From positions 1-43,507 of the forward strand of contig JAJTGG010000008.1 of NCBI GenBank assembly GCA_021299355.1: a stretch of DNA of 43,507 nt, written 5' to 3'. Shown piece after piece: positions 8,756 to 18,097 of this stretch (the stretch's first letter is position 1; the number at the start of each line of letters is the position of its first letter). Under the pieces are notes generated by a model. The model was not told where the DNA came from and did no database searches. It saw only the letters and a list, made by a program, of their open reading frames with translations. The position numbers and the translations under genes were made by a program. This DNA is from Lysobacteraceae bacterium (GTDB taxonomy: Bacteria; Pseudomonadota; Gammaproteobacteria; Xanthomonadales; Xanthomonadaceae).

Positions 8756-9297
8756 GCGCCTGTTCGCACCAATTCCTTGATGACCAGCAGCGCGGCGAGA
8801 CTGCGTCCTTCCGAGCAGTCTTCGCGCAGCACCAATTCATGAAGGCGGTCCAAGCGCCACGGCACCACCTCCAGCACTTCAGGCTCATCCCCGACCAGAC
8901 GCTCGGGATACAGGTCCTCGGCCAGCACCAGATCGATGGCATGGGTCATGTAGGTCGGTGCCAGAGTGATAGAACGCAGAATGCGCAGGCTTCGGGCGCC
9001 GAAACCGGCTTCCTCCTTGAGCTCGCGGTTGGCGGCTTCCAGGACCGTTTCGCCCGGATCGATCCGCCCCTTCGGCAGGCAGAGCTCGTAGCGATGGGTG
9101 CCGGCCGCATACTCTTTGATGAGCAACACGGTATCCTTGTCAGGCATGGCGGCAATCATCACGGCTCCATGGCCCTGATGCAACGCCCGTTCATAGCGGC
9201 GGCGTTCGCCGTTGGAGAACTCGAGATCGATGCGCTCGCGCCTGCCGTGGCTGTTTTCAATCAGCTCGCGGGAATGGATAATAGGCAGGGAATTCAT
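8752..9297 (-). CDS. nudE: ADP compounds hydrolase NudE (Nudix)
   Basis: A 181-residue Nudix hydrolase that acts on ADP-ribose, NADH and diadenosine polyphosphates. The Nudix box GRIDPGETVLEAANRELKEE is complete, followed by AGF. I choose the ATG at 9295-9297 (MNSLPIIHSREL), which gives the normal family length. A much longer open frame runs upstream through the antisense of bioA, but that part is codon shadow. It is the first gene of the nudE-cysQ-mazG-Mpo1-like chain and is divergent from bioA, with 51 bases between the two starts that must hold both promoters. Confidence 0.93.
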   Translation of the reverse strand: MNSLPIIHSRELIENSHGRRERIDLEFSNGERRRYERALHQGHGAVMIAAMPDKDTVLLIKEYAAGTHRYELCLPKGRIDPGETVLEAANRELKEEAGFGARSLRILRSITLAPTYMTHAIDLVLAEDLYPERLVGDEPEVLEVVPWRLDRLHELVLREDCSEGRSLAALLVIKELVRTGA

Positions 9298-9348
9298 GGT
9301 TTCATTGTCGCGCGTTTCGGCAGTACTGGCTAGAGAGGAAGGCGAATT

Positions 9349-10734
9349 ATGTCCACATTCATCCCTCCGAGGGATCTGGCCGAATGGCACAAACGTGATC
9401 TCGGCGTGCTCTGGCATCCCTGCACCCAGATGCGCGAGCATCCCGACAGCCTGCCCCTGATACCGATCCGCCGCGGCCGCGGCGCCTGGCTGGAAGGCGT
9501 GGACGGCATCTGCTATCTGGATGCGATCAGTAGCTGGTGGACCAACCTGTTCGGCCATGCCGAGCCACGCATCGCCGCAGCGGTGGCCGCCCAGGCACGC
9601 GAACTGGAGCATGTGATCTTCGCCGGCTTTTCGCACGAACCCGGACTGCATCTGGCCGAATCGCTGCTGGCAGTTGCGCCGCGCGAGTCCGGCCGGGCCC
9701 CGCTGGCACGCGTGTTCTATGCCGACAACGGCTCGGCGGCAATCGAGGTGGCGCTGAAGATGAGCTTCCACAGCCATCGCAACCGCGGCGATGACCGGCG
9801 CATGCGCTTCGTGGCGCTGGGCAACAGCTACCACGGTGAGACGTTGGGGGCGCTGTCCATGGGCGACATCCCACTCTACCGCCGGACCTACGCACCCTTG
9901 CTGCTGCAGCCGCTGTTCGCGCCATCCCCGGACGCTTTCACTGCCGAACCCGGCGAATCGGCAGAAGCCTGCGCCCTGCGCCGCGCGGATGCCTTGGCCG
10001 ATATATTCGCAGCACACCCCGGTGAAATCAGCGCGCTGATCCTGGAGCCGCTGGTGCAGTGCGCCGGCGGCATGCGCATGCACCATCCAGCTTATCTGCG
10101 GCGCGCACGCGCCATCTGCGATGCGCATGGCGTTCACCTGATCGCCGACGAGATTGCGGTCGGCTTCGGCCGCACCGGTACCCTGTTCGCCTGTGAACAG
10201 GCCGGCATCGCCCCAGATTTCCTGTGCCTCTCGAAAGGTCTGACCGGCGGATTCATGCCCCTGTCGGCGGTATTGACTACCGAACGGGTTTACGAGGCCT
10301 TCCTGGACGATTCGCGCGAACGCGCCTTTCTGCACTCGCACAGCTACAGCGGAAACCCGCTGGCCTGTGCCGCAGCATTGGCCTCGCTGGCCATCTTCGA
10401 TGAAGACGATGTGCTGGCGCGCAACCGCCGCACCGCCGCGCGCATGGCCGAACTGGCTGCGCCCCTGACAGAACATCCGCATGTTGCGCAAATCCGGCAG
10501 ACCGGCATGATTCTGGCCATTGAGACCCGGGCCGCAAGCGGCGGAAACGGCACCGCGGTCAAAATCGCCGGCGGCATGGGCCTGCGCGCCTACCGGCATG
10601 CCATCTCCCGCGGCGTCGTGCTGCGGCCGCTCGGCGATGTACTGTACTGGATGCCGCCCTACTGCGTCGGCGAGGAAGAACTGCTCCATCTGGCCGATGT
10701 CACCACCAGCGCGCTCACCGAGGCCTTCTCATGA
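9349..10734 (+). CDS. bioA: Adenosylmethionine-8-amino-7-oxononanoate aminotransferase BioA
   Basis: A 461-residue class III PLP aminotransferase that makes 7,8-diaminopelargonate in biotin synthesis using S-adenosylmethionine as amino donor. Marks include LWHPCTQM at the N-terminus, AISSWWTNLFGH, YADNGSAAIEVALKMS, LIADEIAVGFGRTG, and the PLP lysine in LCLSKGLTGG. The WHPCTQM and SSWW motifs are specific to BioA among class III enzymes. A strong GAGGAAGG ribosome binding site precedes the ATG. The stop overlaps the rsmE start (ATGA). No other biotin genes are in the window. Confidence 0.95.
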   Translation: MSTFIPPRDLAEWHKRDLGVLWHPCTQMREHPDSLPLIPIRRGRGAWLEGVDGICYLDAISSWWTNLFGHAEPRIAAAVAAQARELEHVIFAGFSHEPGLHLAESLLAVAPRESGRAPLARVFYADNGSAAIEVALKMSFHSHRNRGDDRRMRFVALGNSYHGETLGALSMGDIPLYRRTYAPLLLQPLFAPSPDAFTAEPGESAEACALRRADALADIFAAHPGEISALILEPLVQCAGGMRMHHPAYLRRARAICDAHGVHLIADEIAVGFGRTGTLFACEQAGIAPDFLCLSKGLTGGFMPLSAVLTTERVYEAFLDDSRERAFLHSHSYSGNPLACAAALASLAIFDEDDVLARNRRTAARMAELAAPLTEHPHVAQIRQTGMILAIETRAASGGNGTAVKIAGGMGLRAYRHAISRGVVLRPLGDVLYWMPPYCVGEEELLHLADVTTSALTEAFS

Positions 10735-11459
10735 GAACCATCCGCAGCTTTATCGAACTGCCGCTGCAGGCGGAACGCGAGCTGGTTCTGCCGGAAATGG
10801 TCAGCAACCATGTGGTGCGCGTTCTGCGCCTGGAACCTGATGACATCTTCCATCTGTTCAACGGTGACGGCTACGATTACCCTTGCCGCATCCTGAGTCT
10901 CGATAAGCGCGGCGCGCGTATCCGCATTCTGGACAGAATCGCCGTAAAGAATGAATCGCCGCTGCGCATTCATCTTTACCAGAGCATCGCCCGCGGCGAG
11001 AAAATGGACTGGATCCTGCAGAAAGCCACGGAGCTCGGCGTCGCTGAATTCACGCCGATCATATCGGACAGGACCGAAGTGAAACTTGAAGGCGAACGCA
11101 GCGACAAGAAACTCGCGCACTGGCAGGGTGTCGTGCGCTCGGCCTGCGAACAGTCCGGACGGGCAACGGTTCCTGCCGTGAATACGCCGGTTGCCATCCA
11201 GCGCATCGATGCCGCAGGCATTGCGGGCGCCTTCTACCTGCAACCGGATGCCGAAAACGGCATAGCCGGGCTGGCGATTCCCGAGGATGCCAGAATCGTT
11301 TTGGCCATCGGGCCGGAAGGCGGGTTTACCGAACGTGACATCCGATTGCTACAGACCGCAGGATTCAAGGGGCTGCGAATCGGACCACGGGTACTTCGGA
11401 CTGAAACCGCGGGAATTGCCGTGACTGCCGCCCTGCAATCGCACTATGGCGACTGGTAA
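10731..11459 (+). CDS. rsmE: 16S rRNA m3U1498 methyltransferase RsmE
   Basis: A 242-residue SPOUT methyltransferase that methylates N3 of U1498 in 16S rRNA. It has the N-terminal PUA-like domain (SNHVVRVLRLEPDD) and the C-terminal knotted domain with KMDWILQKATELGV, RSACEQSGR, the cofactor loop AIGPEGGFTERD and LGPRVLRTETA-like LRIGPRVLRTETA. Length is typical. It overlaps bioA by four bases. Its TAA ends at 11459, one base before the stop of the ChpA remnant on the other strand, so the two stop codons abut with no room for a terminator. Confidence 0.95.
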   Translation: MRTIRSFIELPLQAERELVLPEMVSNHVVRVLRLEPDDIFHLFNGDGYDYPCRILSLDKRGARIRILDRIAVKNESPLRIHLYQSIARGEKMDWILQKATELGVAEFTPIISDRTEVKLEGERSDKKLAHWQGVVRSACEQSGRATVPAVNTPVAIQRIDAAGIAGAFYLQPDAENGIAGLAIPEDARIVLAIGPEGGFTERDIRLLQTAGFKGLRIGPRVLRTETAGIAVTAALQSHYGDW

Positions 11460-12470
11460 TCATGGGATATCTGGATTGTTTTTTATTGAGTTAATTCGTG
11501 TTCCGGTTTCGGTTTCGGTTTCGCTTTCGGCATCCAAGCTAATTGGATTCTCAATAAGATGCGAGACACGCTTATTGACCTCAGCCAAATTAGCTTTGAG
11601 CCCTTCAAGTTTTTCTTCAATGACAGCACAATAAATGGCGACATCACCGCAAAAATTTACGAGCTGACTTAATAGCTGTGCATTGATATTATTCGCTTCG
11701 AAGGAAGTTTCTCGTTCTTGGTCAGCCGGGCTTGGCTGAACCGCGCCGCATGGGCTCAATTCAATCTCGGACACCGCTGAAAAAGTTGCTGACGGAGTGT
11801 CTGGGCGAATAACAGCAGTGGATGCCTCAGAGACAGAGTTTGGATCAGTTAGACGTTCAAGCTCATCTAAGCTTAGCTCATATCCATCAATTTGAATTTT
11901 TTCTGAAGTCGATTGCTCAACGGAGCCCTCAGCTAGATCAAACGAAGCCGGTAATGAGCCGGATAAACCTGCAAGCTCATCTCGTTTTTCAATGACCCAT
12001 AACTCAAGCGCATGATAATGACCTGGCGCCACACCTTGTCTTAAATCATCCAAAGTAGCCTGTATGGCATCTGCTATCTGCGAAAAACATGCAATTGCTT
12101 CAACATTGGCTATAAGGCCGTGAACAATGCCTCGCTGAATCAAATTTTCCGCTGATGCAAGAATACTGGCCATATTCATCACATCGGAAATGGAAAAAGC
12201 ACTGTTTATCACATGGAATGCATTAAACAGCTTCTGATTATACCCAGCGGATTCTGAAACGACTGAACCCTCAAGCCACTCATTAATAATACTTAGCTGA
12301 AGAGAGACTTCCGAATCCAGGATTTGAAGAAGTGCCGGGTCGATGATGGGCGGAGAAACATTATGCTCAGCTGATGCCGAGGAACACGCTACAGCAGACT
12401 GAATATAGCCCTGCAGTTCCGCAGCAGGGGCAGCCTCTGTATTCTGAATAGAAATAATCGTCTTAATTAT
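11460..12470 (-). pseudogene. Remnant of the Pil-Chp chemotaxis-type histidine kinase ChpA/PilL (internal piece)
   Basis: The minus strand is open for 336 codons from after a stop at 12471-12473 to TGA at 11460-11462, but has no ATG near its 5' end; the first usable start is GTG at 12212. Two ChpA-like parts are readable. An Hpt-like helical bundle starts near PALLQILDSEVSLQLS and contains AFHVINSAFSISD, where ChpA has the phospho-histidine box 'ALHTLKGSA'. Near the C-terminus, QLLSQLVNFCGDVAIY and LKANLAEVNKRVSHL match the dimerisation (P3) helices 'LLDNLVNYAGEVSIY...FRNNLVELEQTVSRL'. The ATPase, CheW and receiver domains that should follow are absent, as are the earlier Hpt domains. Sampled lines have about 38-58% GC against about 60-65% in the flanks. 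It could still encode a small protein from the GTG; I call it a remnant. Confidence 0.72.
11503..11530. repeat. Hexanucleotide microsatellite (GGTTTC)n inside the ChpA remnant
   Basis: Three exact copies of GGTTTC from 11505, then GCTTTC, read on the plus strand. On the minus strand they encode alternating acidic and hydroxyl residues (ESETETET) near the C-terminus of the remnant. At this point intact ChpA has a charged helix of the type 'RKLEIETEAQ', so the repeat may have grown by slippage from that acidic stretch. Confidence 0.7.
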
Positions 12471-12661
12471 CTATCACCAAGGTTTTCATATTATTTATCT
12501 ACAAGGCTCATATCGAACTGAGTAAAAAATTTACTGGTGCGCAAAGTCCACTGAATCGCAGTACTCTGCCATAATGATATTTATGAACCCGCTTTTACCT
12601 GTCCAAGTATTTCAGTCTTCCGAATCAACATAAACCCCGAAATTCGAGAGCGAGACCCCGC

Positions 12662-13612
12662 ATGCACAAAGCCGTAGCTGTGGTGATGGATCCGATCGAG
12701 GACATCCACACTGAAAAAGATACCAGTTTCGCCCTGATGCTGGAAGCCCAGCGCCGCGGCTACCGCGTGCTCTATGTTCAGCCCGGTAGTTTGGCGATCC
12801 GGGACGGCAGAGCGATCGCTGCGATGTCCGAACTGCGGCTCAAAGACGATAAATATCAATATTTTACGAAGAGTGATTGGCAGACATCCTCATTTGCCGA
12901 GGTTCAGGTCGTGCTGATGCGCAAGGATCCGCCGGTCACCGACCAGTTTATTCATGACACTCAAATCCTCAGCATTGTCGAAAATGAGGGGGTATTGGTG
13001 GTGAACCGACCACAGGGGCTGCGCGACCTCAATGAGAAGCTGGCGGCACTGCTGTTTCCGCAATGCTGTCCGCCGACGCTGGTCAGCCGCAGCATGGGCG
13101 ACCTCAAGGCATTCATCCGGGAACACGGCGATGTCGTGGCCAAACCGCTCGATGGCATGGGAGGCAAATCGATCTTCCGTATCCGTCAGGGCGACAGCAA
13201 TCTGAATGTGATTCTGGAAACACTGACTGCTGACGGGTCACTGACCATGCTCCAGCGCTATCTGCCCGAAATCCGGGACGGCGACAAACGCATTATTCTG
13301 GTGGACGGCGAACCGGTACCCTATGCCCTGGCGCGCATTCCCCAAGGAGATGAATTCCGGGGCAATCTGGCTGCCGGCGGCAAGGGCGAAGGCCGGCCGC
13401 TGAGCGAACGCGACTTCTGGATTGCCGGCCAGCTGGGTCCGTGGCTGCGTGAACACGGGATGCTGTTCGTCGGCTTGGATGTCATCGGCGATTATCTGAC
13501 CGAAGTCAATGTGACCAGTCCGACCTGCGTGCGGGAACTGGACAAGCAGTTCGGACTAAATATCGCCGGCCTGCTGTTCGATGCCATCGAAGCGCGTCTG
13601 GACAAGGCATGA
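12662..13612 (+). CDS. gshB: Glutathione synthetase GshB
   Basis: A 316-residue ATP-grasp ligase that joins gamma-glutamylcysteine and glycine. Marks are VVMDPIEDIHTEKDTSFALM at the N-terminus, MRKDPPVTDQFIHDT, VVNRPQGLRDLNEKL, the ATP-binding stretch VVAKPLDGMGGKSIFR, and the C-terminal metal/substrate part FVGLDVIGDYLTEVNVTSPT. Length equals the usual 315-320. It overlaps the TonB-like gene by four bases (ATGA). In Pseudomonas the gshB gene lies between tonB3 and the pilGHIJK-chpA operon. Here the TonB gene is kept and only a ChpA remnant remains on the other side. The 191 bases upstream are AT-rich and contain a possible -10 (CATAAT, 12570-12575) without a clear -35. Confidence 0.96.
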   Translation: MHKAVAVVMDPIEDIHTEKDTSFALMLEAQRRGYRVLYVQPGSLAIRDGRAIAAMSELRLKDDKYQYFTKSDWQTSSFAEVQVVLMRKDPPVTDQFIHDTQILSIVENEGVLVVNRPQGLRDLNEKLAALLFPQCCPPTLVSRSMGDLKAFIREHGDVVAKPLDGMGGKSIFRIRQGDSNLNVILETLTADGSLTMLQRYLPEIRDGDKRIILVDGEPVPYALARIPQGDEFRGNLAAGGKGEGRPLSERDFWIAGQLGPWLREHGMLFVGLDVIGDYLTEVNVTSPTCVRELDKQFGLNIAGLLFDAIEARLDKA

Positions 13613-14466
13613 CCCGGAAGGTCGGGCCACGCGATCGCCTGACCGGCACCTTCCTGCTGTCCCTGATCGGCTATGGCGTGGTGGTGTTGGGCGTCGGTTT
13701 CACATTGAACAAAGCCGCACCGGTCAACCCGACCTTGGACGTCATCCTCAGCCCGACCGCAAGCCCGGCATCGCCGGAACAGGCGGATTTTCTGGCGCAG
13801 GCCAATAATCAGGGCGGCGGCGACAGCGAGGCTCCGCAGCGCCCGAAGGACGACCAACTGTCGCAATTGCCGCAGACCCAGTCCGGCGACGCCCCCGTGG
13901 CCTTGCATGCCCAACAGACGCCACCGGAACCGGAGGCCGTGCAACGCGTTGTTACCAGCCAGAGCGCAAGCATGCTGAGCCAACCGCGCGCCCAGGAACA
14001 GAAACCTAATAGCACCGAACCGCTGCCGCCTGGGCAGGAGCTGGTGGAACAGAGCCTGACCTTGGCCAAGCTGGCCAATGAGTACAGCCAGAAGCAAACC
14101 CTGCAGGCCCGCCGCAGCCGCCATAAATACATCACCGCCAGTACCCGTGAATACGCCTACGCCCAGTACATGAATGACTGGGTGCGCCGGGTTGAACGCA
14201 TCGGCAATGCCAACTATCCGCCACAGGCGCTGATCAACCGGCTCAACGGGCAATTGATCCTTACCGTCGCCATCCGCCGCGATGGCCGCATTGAAGGCAT
14301 CACCGTGGTCAAATCCAGCGGCAACAAGGTCCTCGACAAAGCAGCCGTGGACATCGTGAGACTCTCCGAGCCGTTCGCGACCCTGCCGCAAACGGCGGAA
14401 AATCCGAACGTGCTCTACATCACGCGCACCTGGCAGTTCATGGCCGGACAGACCAGTCTCAACTAG
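13609..14466 (+). CDS. TonB family energy-transducer protein
   Basis: A 285-residue protein with a short basic N-terminus, one transmembrane anchor (about 13-33), a Pro/Gln-rich periplasmic spacer (about 40-165) and a C-terminal TonB domain (about 190-280) showing [24 protein letters not shown] and [16 protein letters not shown]. It should sit in the inner membrane with ExbB/ExbD (not in this window) and energise outer-membrane receptors. Its coupling to gshB mirrors Pseudomonas tonB3, a TonB protein linked to twitching motility, so a role other than iron uptake is possible. It ends in an 8-base antisense overlap with the hybrid kinase gene. Confidence 0.9.
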   Translation: MTRKVGPRDRLTGTFLLSLIGYGVVVLGVGFTLNKAAPVNPTLDVILSPTASPASPEQADFLAQANNQGGGDSEAPQRPKDDQLSQLPQTQSGDAPVALHAQQTPPEPEAVQRVVTSQSASMLSQPRAQEQKPNSTEPLPPGQELVEQSLTLAKLANEYSQKQTLQARRSRHKYITASTREYAYAQYMNDWVRRVERIGNANYPPQALINRLNGQLILTVAIRRDGRIEGITVVKSSGNKVLDKAAVDIVRLSEPFATLPQTAENPNVLYITRTWQFMAGQTSLN

Positions 14467-17400
14467 GCCGCACCGCCAAGATGGCGTCGCGCAGCTGTCG
14501 ACCGGTCACAGGCTTGCGCAGAAAGCCGTTCATTCCTGCCTCAAGACAGTGCTGCTCTGCATCGGCCTGGGTTCGCGCGGTCAGCGCGACAATCGGTGTG
14601 GTCAGTCCCTGTTGCCGCCAGAGCCGGGTCAACTCCAGTCCGTCCATGCCCGGCAGATCGATATCGCAGAAAATCATATCGAAGGTTTCCTGCGATGCCC
14701 GGGTAATGGCCTCGAGCGCATTGCGCGAACCGGTCACGGCATGGCCATCGGCCGAGAGCAGCTGACTGACCACCTGGTTGATGGTGTCGTCATCTTCGAC
14801 CAACAGGATGCGCGTCTGCCCGGGAGCCGCGGATTGCACAGGCTCAACAACCGCAAACGGTGCCTGCGCAGCCTGCAGCGGAAGGGTCAGCGTGAACATC
14901 GAGCCCTTGCCCGGCTCGCTGCTGATTTGAATATCACCGCCCATCAGGAAGGCTAATTCCTTGCTGATGGCCAAACCCAGTCCGCTGCCACCGAACTGCT
15001 GCGCGGTGCGCAGGCCATCGGCCTGTGCGAAGCGTTGGAACAGCCGGCTTTGTTGCTCGGCCGTCATGCCCGGGCCGGTATCCATCACCACGAACTGGAC
15101 CCCTTTCGGCCAGAACGGCTGCACTTTGAGGGTGACGCCGCCCTGCGCGGTGAACTTGACGGCATTGCTGCCGAGATTCAGGAGTATCTGGCGGATACGC
15201 CCGATGTCGCCGACAAATCCGGGCGCCAATTCCGGATCAATCTGCAGATTGCAGAAGAGCCCTTTCTGCCGCGCTATCGGTTCGAGCAAGGATTGCACCT
15301 CGGTTGACAAAGCGTGGATGGAAAACGCCTGATGGTCAAGCTCGAGCTGCCCGGCTTCGATCTTGGACAGGTCGAGGGCATCGTTCATGAGCCGTAGCAG
15401 ATGCTCGCCGGCTTTCTTGATGGCCGTGACCTGGGTCCGCGGCTTTTCGGGCAATTCGCCAGCCAGCAGCAGTTCGGTCATGCCCAGAACGCCGGTCATC
15501 GGCGTGCGGATTTCGTGTCCGAGATTGGCCAGGAAACGGGATTTGGCTTCGGAGCCTTTTACCAACAGTTCCTGCTGCTGTGCCTGCAGTTGCCGGACAT
15601 AGCGCTGCTTCAATCGGGTTCGGTAGATCGTGACGGCCAGTCCAACCAGCACAATGCCGGCCGCGATGAAGAGCGTGAAAGCCCAGCCACTCATCCACCA
15701 GGGCGGCAATACATCCAGCGCCAGCACCACCGGCTCCGACCAAAGCCCGTCAACCCCGGCGGCAACCAGTTCAAGCCGGTAAGACCCCGGCGGCAATGTC
15801 GAAAAAAGCCGCTGGCCATTGCTGCCCATTTCAATCCAATCGGGATCGTAACCGGACAGGCGGGACCGGAAGCGGTGGCTGGAGGCATCATCGAAGGTCA
15901 GCAACAGGGCATCAACGCTGAAGTCGCGGTCATTCGGTTCCAGTACGATCGGTTTTCGGTAGTCGAGCTGACGCACATCCTCCCCGCGCCGGACACTGGT
16001 CTGTTCGATGACCAATTGCGGCTTCTGGGCGGACGCCAACATGCGGTCCGGCGAGAACGCCACCGGACCCAGAGTGCCCAGGGCCAGGCCTTGGCCGTCA
16101 GCAGTGATGACCGGCGGTCGCTTCAGGAACTCCTGGCTCGGCAGGCCATCCTTGATGCCATAAACCCGGACACGGTTCTGTATCGGATCAAAACGCATCA
16201 ATCCGCGCAGGGAGGTCATCCACAGCGCCCCGCTGCGGTCGGCATGGATGCCAAGCACATCGACGGCCGGCAAACCCTCGTCGCCGGCAACACTGCGGAT
16301 TCTTTCCAGCTTTCCGCCCTGCCAGCGATAGGCTTCCAGCATCCCGAGCCGTCCGAGCCAGAGTGTCTGCGGCGGCATCATCAAGGCACTGTAGACCCGC
16401 TGCCCGGGTGCGCCGGCGACCCTTACGAACTTTCCGGAATCCGCATGCCAGCGCAGTAATCCTTCACCGCCGGCCACCCAGAGTGCGCCATCCGGCCCGA
16501 CGAACAGTTGATTCGGATCGGGAAACTGAAGCCCATGGCCGCTATCCGGCGTGATTTGATGGACAACGCGTCCATCCTTGGCATCGCGCGCTTGCAAGCC
16601 GCCGCCGTAAGCGTTGATCCACACCAGTCCATCCGGCGTCTGCAGGATATGTTTGATGGGCCCGATCTGCAGCGGATTGTCGGCTGAATCCTGTCGCCAG
16701 ATACGCATGCCTCGATTGGCTGGATCATAACGTAGCAATTCAGGTGCGCCGGATCGCATACCACCGGCCCAAATGATGCCGGCGGAGTCCTGACTGATGG
16801 CGGTAATCTGGTTGATGCCATCCGCCGCAGGGGGCAGATCCAGATGTGCGATGCGGCCGGTGGAGGGCCAGTACCGGTCGATGTCACCGGAATTACCCGC
16901 CAGCAGGAAACTGCCGTCGCCGGCGGCATGGTAATCCTCGGGCCGGCTCACACGCAGCGGCACGGGGTCTTCCGGTCCGCTAATGCTTCGGAAAAAACGC
17001 CAGGAGGACGGCTGTCGGAGCAGGCCGCCTTCGCCGCCGAACCAGTATCCGCCGGTCTGGTCCCGCAATGCCGTCATGAACTGTTGGTCCTGTTGCATTT
17101 TTTCGATACGCCCGTCCACAAGGCGATTCAAACCATTGCGCGCGACGAAGAAACGTGAACCGTCCTGGTCGGCCAGCATCGCCATGACCCGGTTGTTGGT
17201 GAGATCGGCAGTCCAAGACGGCGACTGGATGCTGCCATCCTTCGCGGCCAGGTTGAGACCGCTGCTCGTGCCGAGCCACATGCCATAATCATCATCCGGC
17301 ATGAGCGTGAGGACCACCGGCGACAGCAGGCGGCTGTTGTCGAACGCGATGAAGTTTTCCTTGCGCCATTGGACGATGCCGCTGGTGGTGGCAATCCAGA

Positions 17401-17962
17401 GCGTGCCGCCGGCATCGAAGGCCAGTGACAGCACGTTTTCATCCGGCAATCCAGGCTTGCCGGGAGTCGGCAGATAGTGCAGAAGACGTCCATCGGGGAG
17501 CAGGCGGAACAATCCGTTTCCGAAAGTTCCGAACCAGACCGAACCGTCACCGTTCGAAACAATGGCCCAGACATCCGCAACCCCCGCTTCTTTCCCGAGC
17601 GGCATCGAACTGAAACCGGTATGGCTGGCATCCATCTGCTGCAGGCCATGCCCTTCGACAGCCAACCAAATCCGGTTAGCGGAATCGACATGGAGGGTCT
17701 GCACGTAGTTTCCGGGAAGCGAGCGGTTATCGCCGGGCACATGCCGGTATACCTTGAACTTACCCCCGTCATAGCGGGCCAGACCATCCCGCGTGCCGAT
17801 CCAGATATAGCCCTCGAGATCCTGCGCCAGTGACATCACTTGACGGCTAGGCAGACCGTCGCGGACTTCGAGCGGAAGGAACTGCGACTGGCCATTCGAA
17901 GCGGCCGCAGGCAGCAGGGCCTGCAGGACCCACAGAATCATTACCAATGTCGAACGAAACAT
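14459..17962 (-). CDS. Hybrid two-component sensor: periplasmic propeller, Y_Y_Y domain, kinase and receiver
   Basis: I choose the ATG at 17960-17962 (GGGAG upstream, then signal sequence [21 protein letters not shown]) giving 1167 residues; an ATG 15 codons earlier lacks these features. Order: signal peptide 1-22; two-component-regulator propeller repeats ([19 protein letters not shown] and many IWIA/LWLG/VWFGT blades) to about 660; Y_Y_Y domain ([16 protein letters not shown]) near 705-760; transmembrane helix near 770-795; HisKA with H816 in GHEIRTPM; HATPase with DTGPGMT and [12 protein letters not shown]; receiver with D1100 in [10 protein letters not shown]. Unlike Bacteroidetes members it lacks a C-terminal AraC domain, so output goes through its own receiver to an unseen partner. 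Ligand unknown; such propellers often sense polysaccharide fragments. Confidence 0.93.
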   Translation of the reverse strand: MFRSTLVMILWVLQALLPAAASNGQSQFLPLEVRDGLPSRQVMSLAQDLEGYIWIGTRDGLARYDGGKFKVYRHVPGDNRSLPGNYVQTLHVDSANRIWLAVEGHGLQQMDASHTGFSSMPLGKEAGVADVWAIVSNGDGSVWFGTFGNGLFRLLPDGRLLHYLPTPGKPGLPDENVLSLAFDAGGTLWIATTSGIVQWRKENFIAFDNSRLLSPVVLTLMPDDDYGMWLGTSSGLNLAAKDGSIQSPSWTADLTNNRVMAMLADQDGSRFFVARNGLNRLVDGRIEKMQQDQQFMTALRDQTGGYWFGGEGGLLRQPSSWRFFRSISGPEDPVPLRVSRPEDYHAAGDGSFLLAGNSGDIDRYWPSTGRIAHLDLPPAADGINQITAISQDSAGIIWAGGMRSGAPELLRYDPANRGMRIWRQDSADNPLQIGPIKHILQTPDGLVWINAYGGGLQARDAKDGRVVHQITPDSGHGLQFPDPNQLFVGPDGALWVAGGEGLLRWHADSGKFVRVAGAPGQRVYSALMMPPQTLWLGRLGMLEAYRWQGGKLERIRSVAGDEGLPAVDVLGIHADRSGALWMTSLRGLMRFDPIQNRVRVYGIKDGLPSQEFLKRPPVITADGQGLALGTLGPVAFSPDRMLASAQKPQLVIEQTSVRRGEDVRQLDYRKPIVLEPNDRDFSVDALLLTFDDASSHRFRSRLSGYDPDWIEMGSNGQRLFSTLPPGSYRLELVAAGVDGLWSEPVVLALDVLPPWWMSGWAFTLFIAAGIVLVGLAVTIYRTRLKQRYVRQLQAQQQELLVKGSEAKSRFLANLGHEIRTPMTGVLGMTELLLAGELPEKPRTQVTAIKKAGEHLLRLMNDALDLSKIEAGQLELDHQAFSIHALSTEVQSLLEPIARQKGLFCNLQIDPELAPGFVGDIGRIRQILLNLGSNAVKFTAQGGVTLKVQPFWPKGVQFVVMDTGPGMTAEQQSRLFQRFAQADGLRTAQQFGGSGLGLAISKELAFLMGGDIQISSEPGKGSMFTLTLPLQAAQAPFAVVEPVQSAAPGQTRILLVEDDDTINQVVSQLLSADGHAVTGSRNALEAITRASQETFDMIFCDIDLPGMDGLELTRLWRQQGLTTPIVALTARTQADAEQHCLEAGMNGFLRKPVTGRQLRDAILAVRPS

Positions 17963-18097
17963 CCCTTTTCTCCCGAGCCAAACCATCCTGAGGGCATCAT
18001 AATGCATTTTGCAGGCCGTTCAGGGCGTTACAGGACTGGAATAGTCATTTGCCGGCAGAAAGCGATGCAGGGACAGGCTTTGGCCTATGATAGAGGC

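Noticed and set aside
9298-10689. A 645-residue minus-strand frame extending nudE far upstream
   Set aside because: The extra part is antisense to bioA, has no recognisable sequence, and NudE has a good ATG and normal length at 9297.
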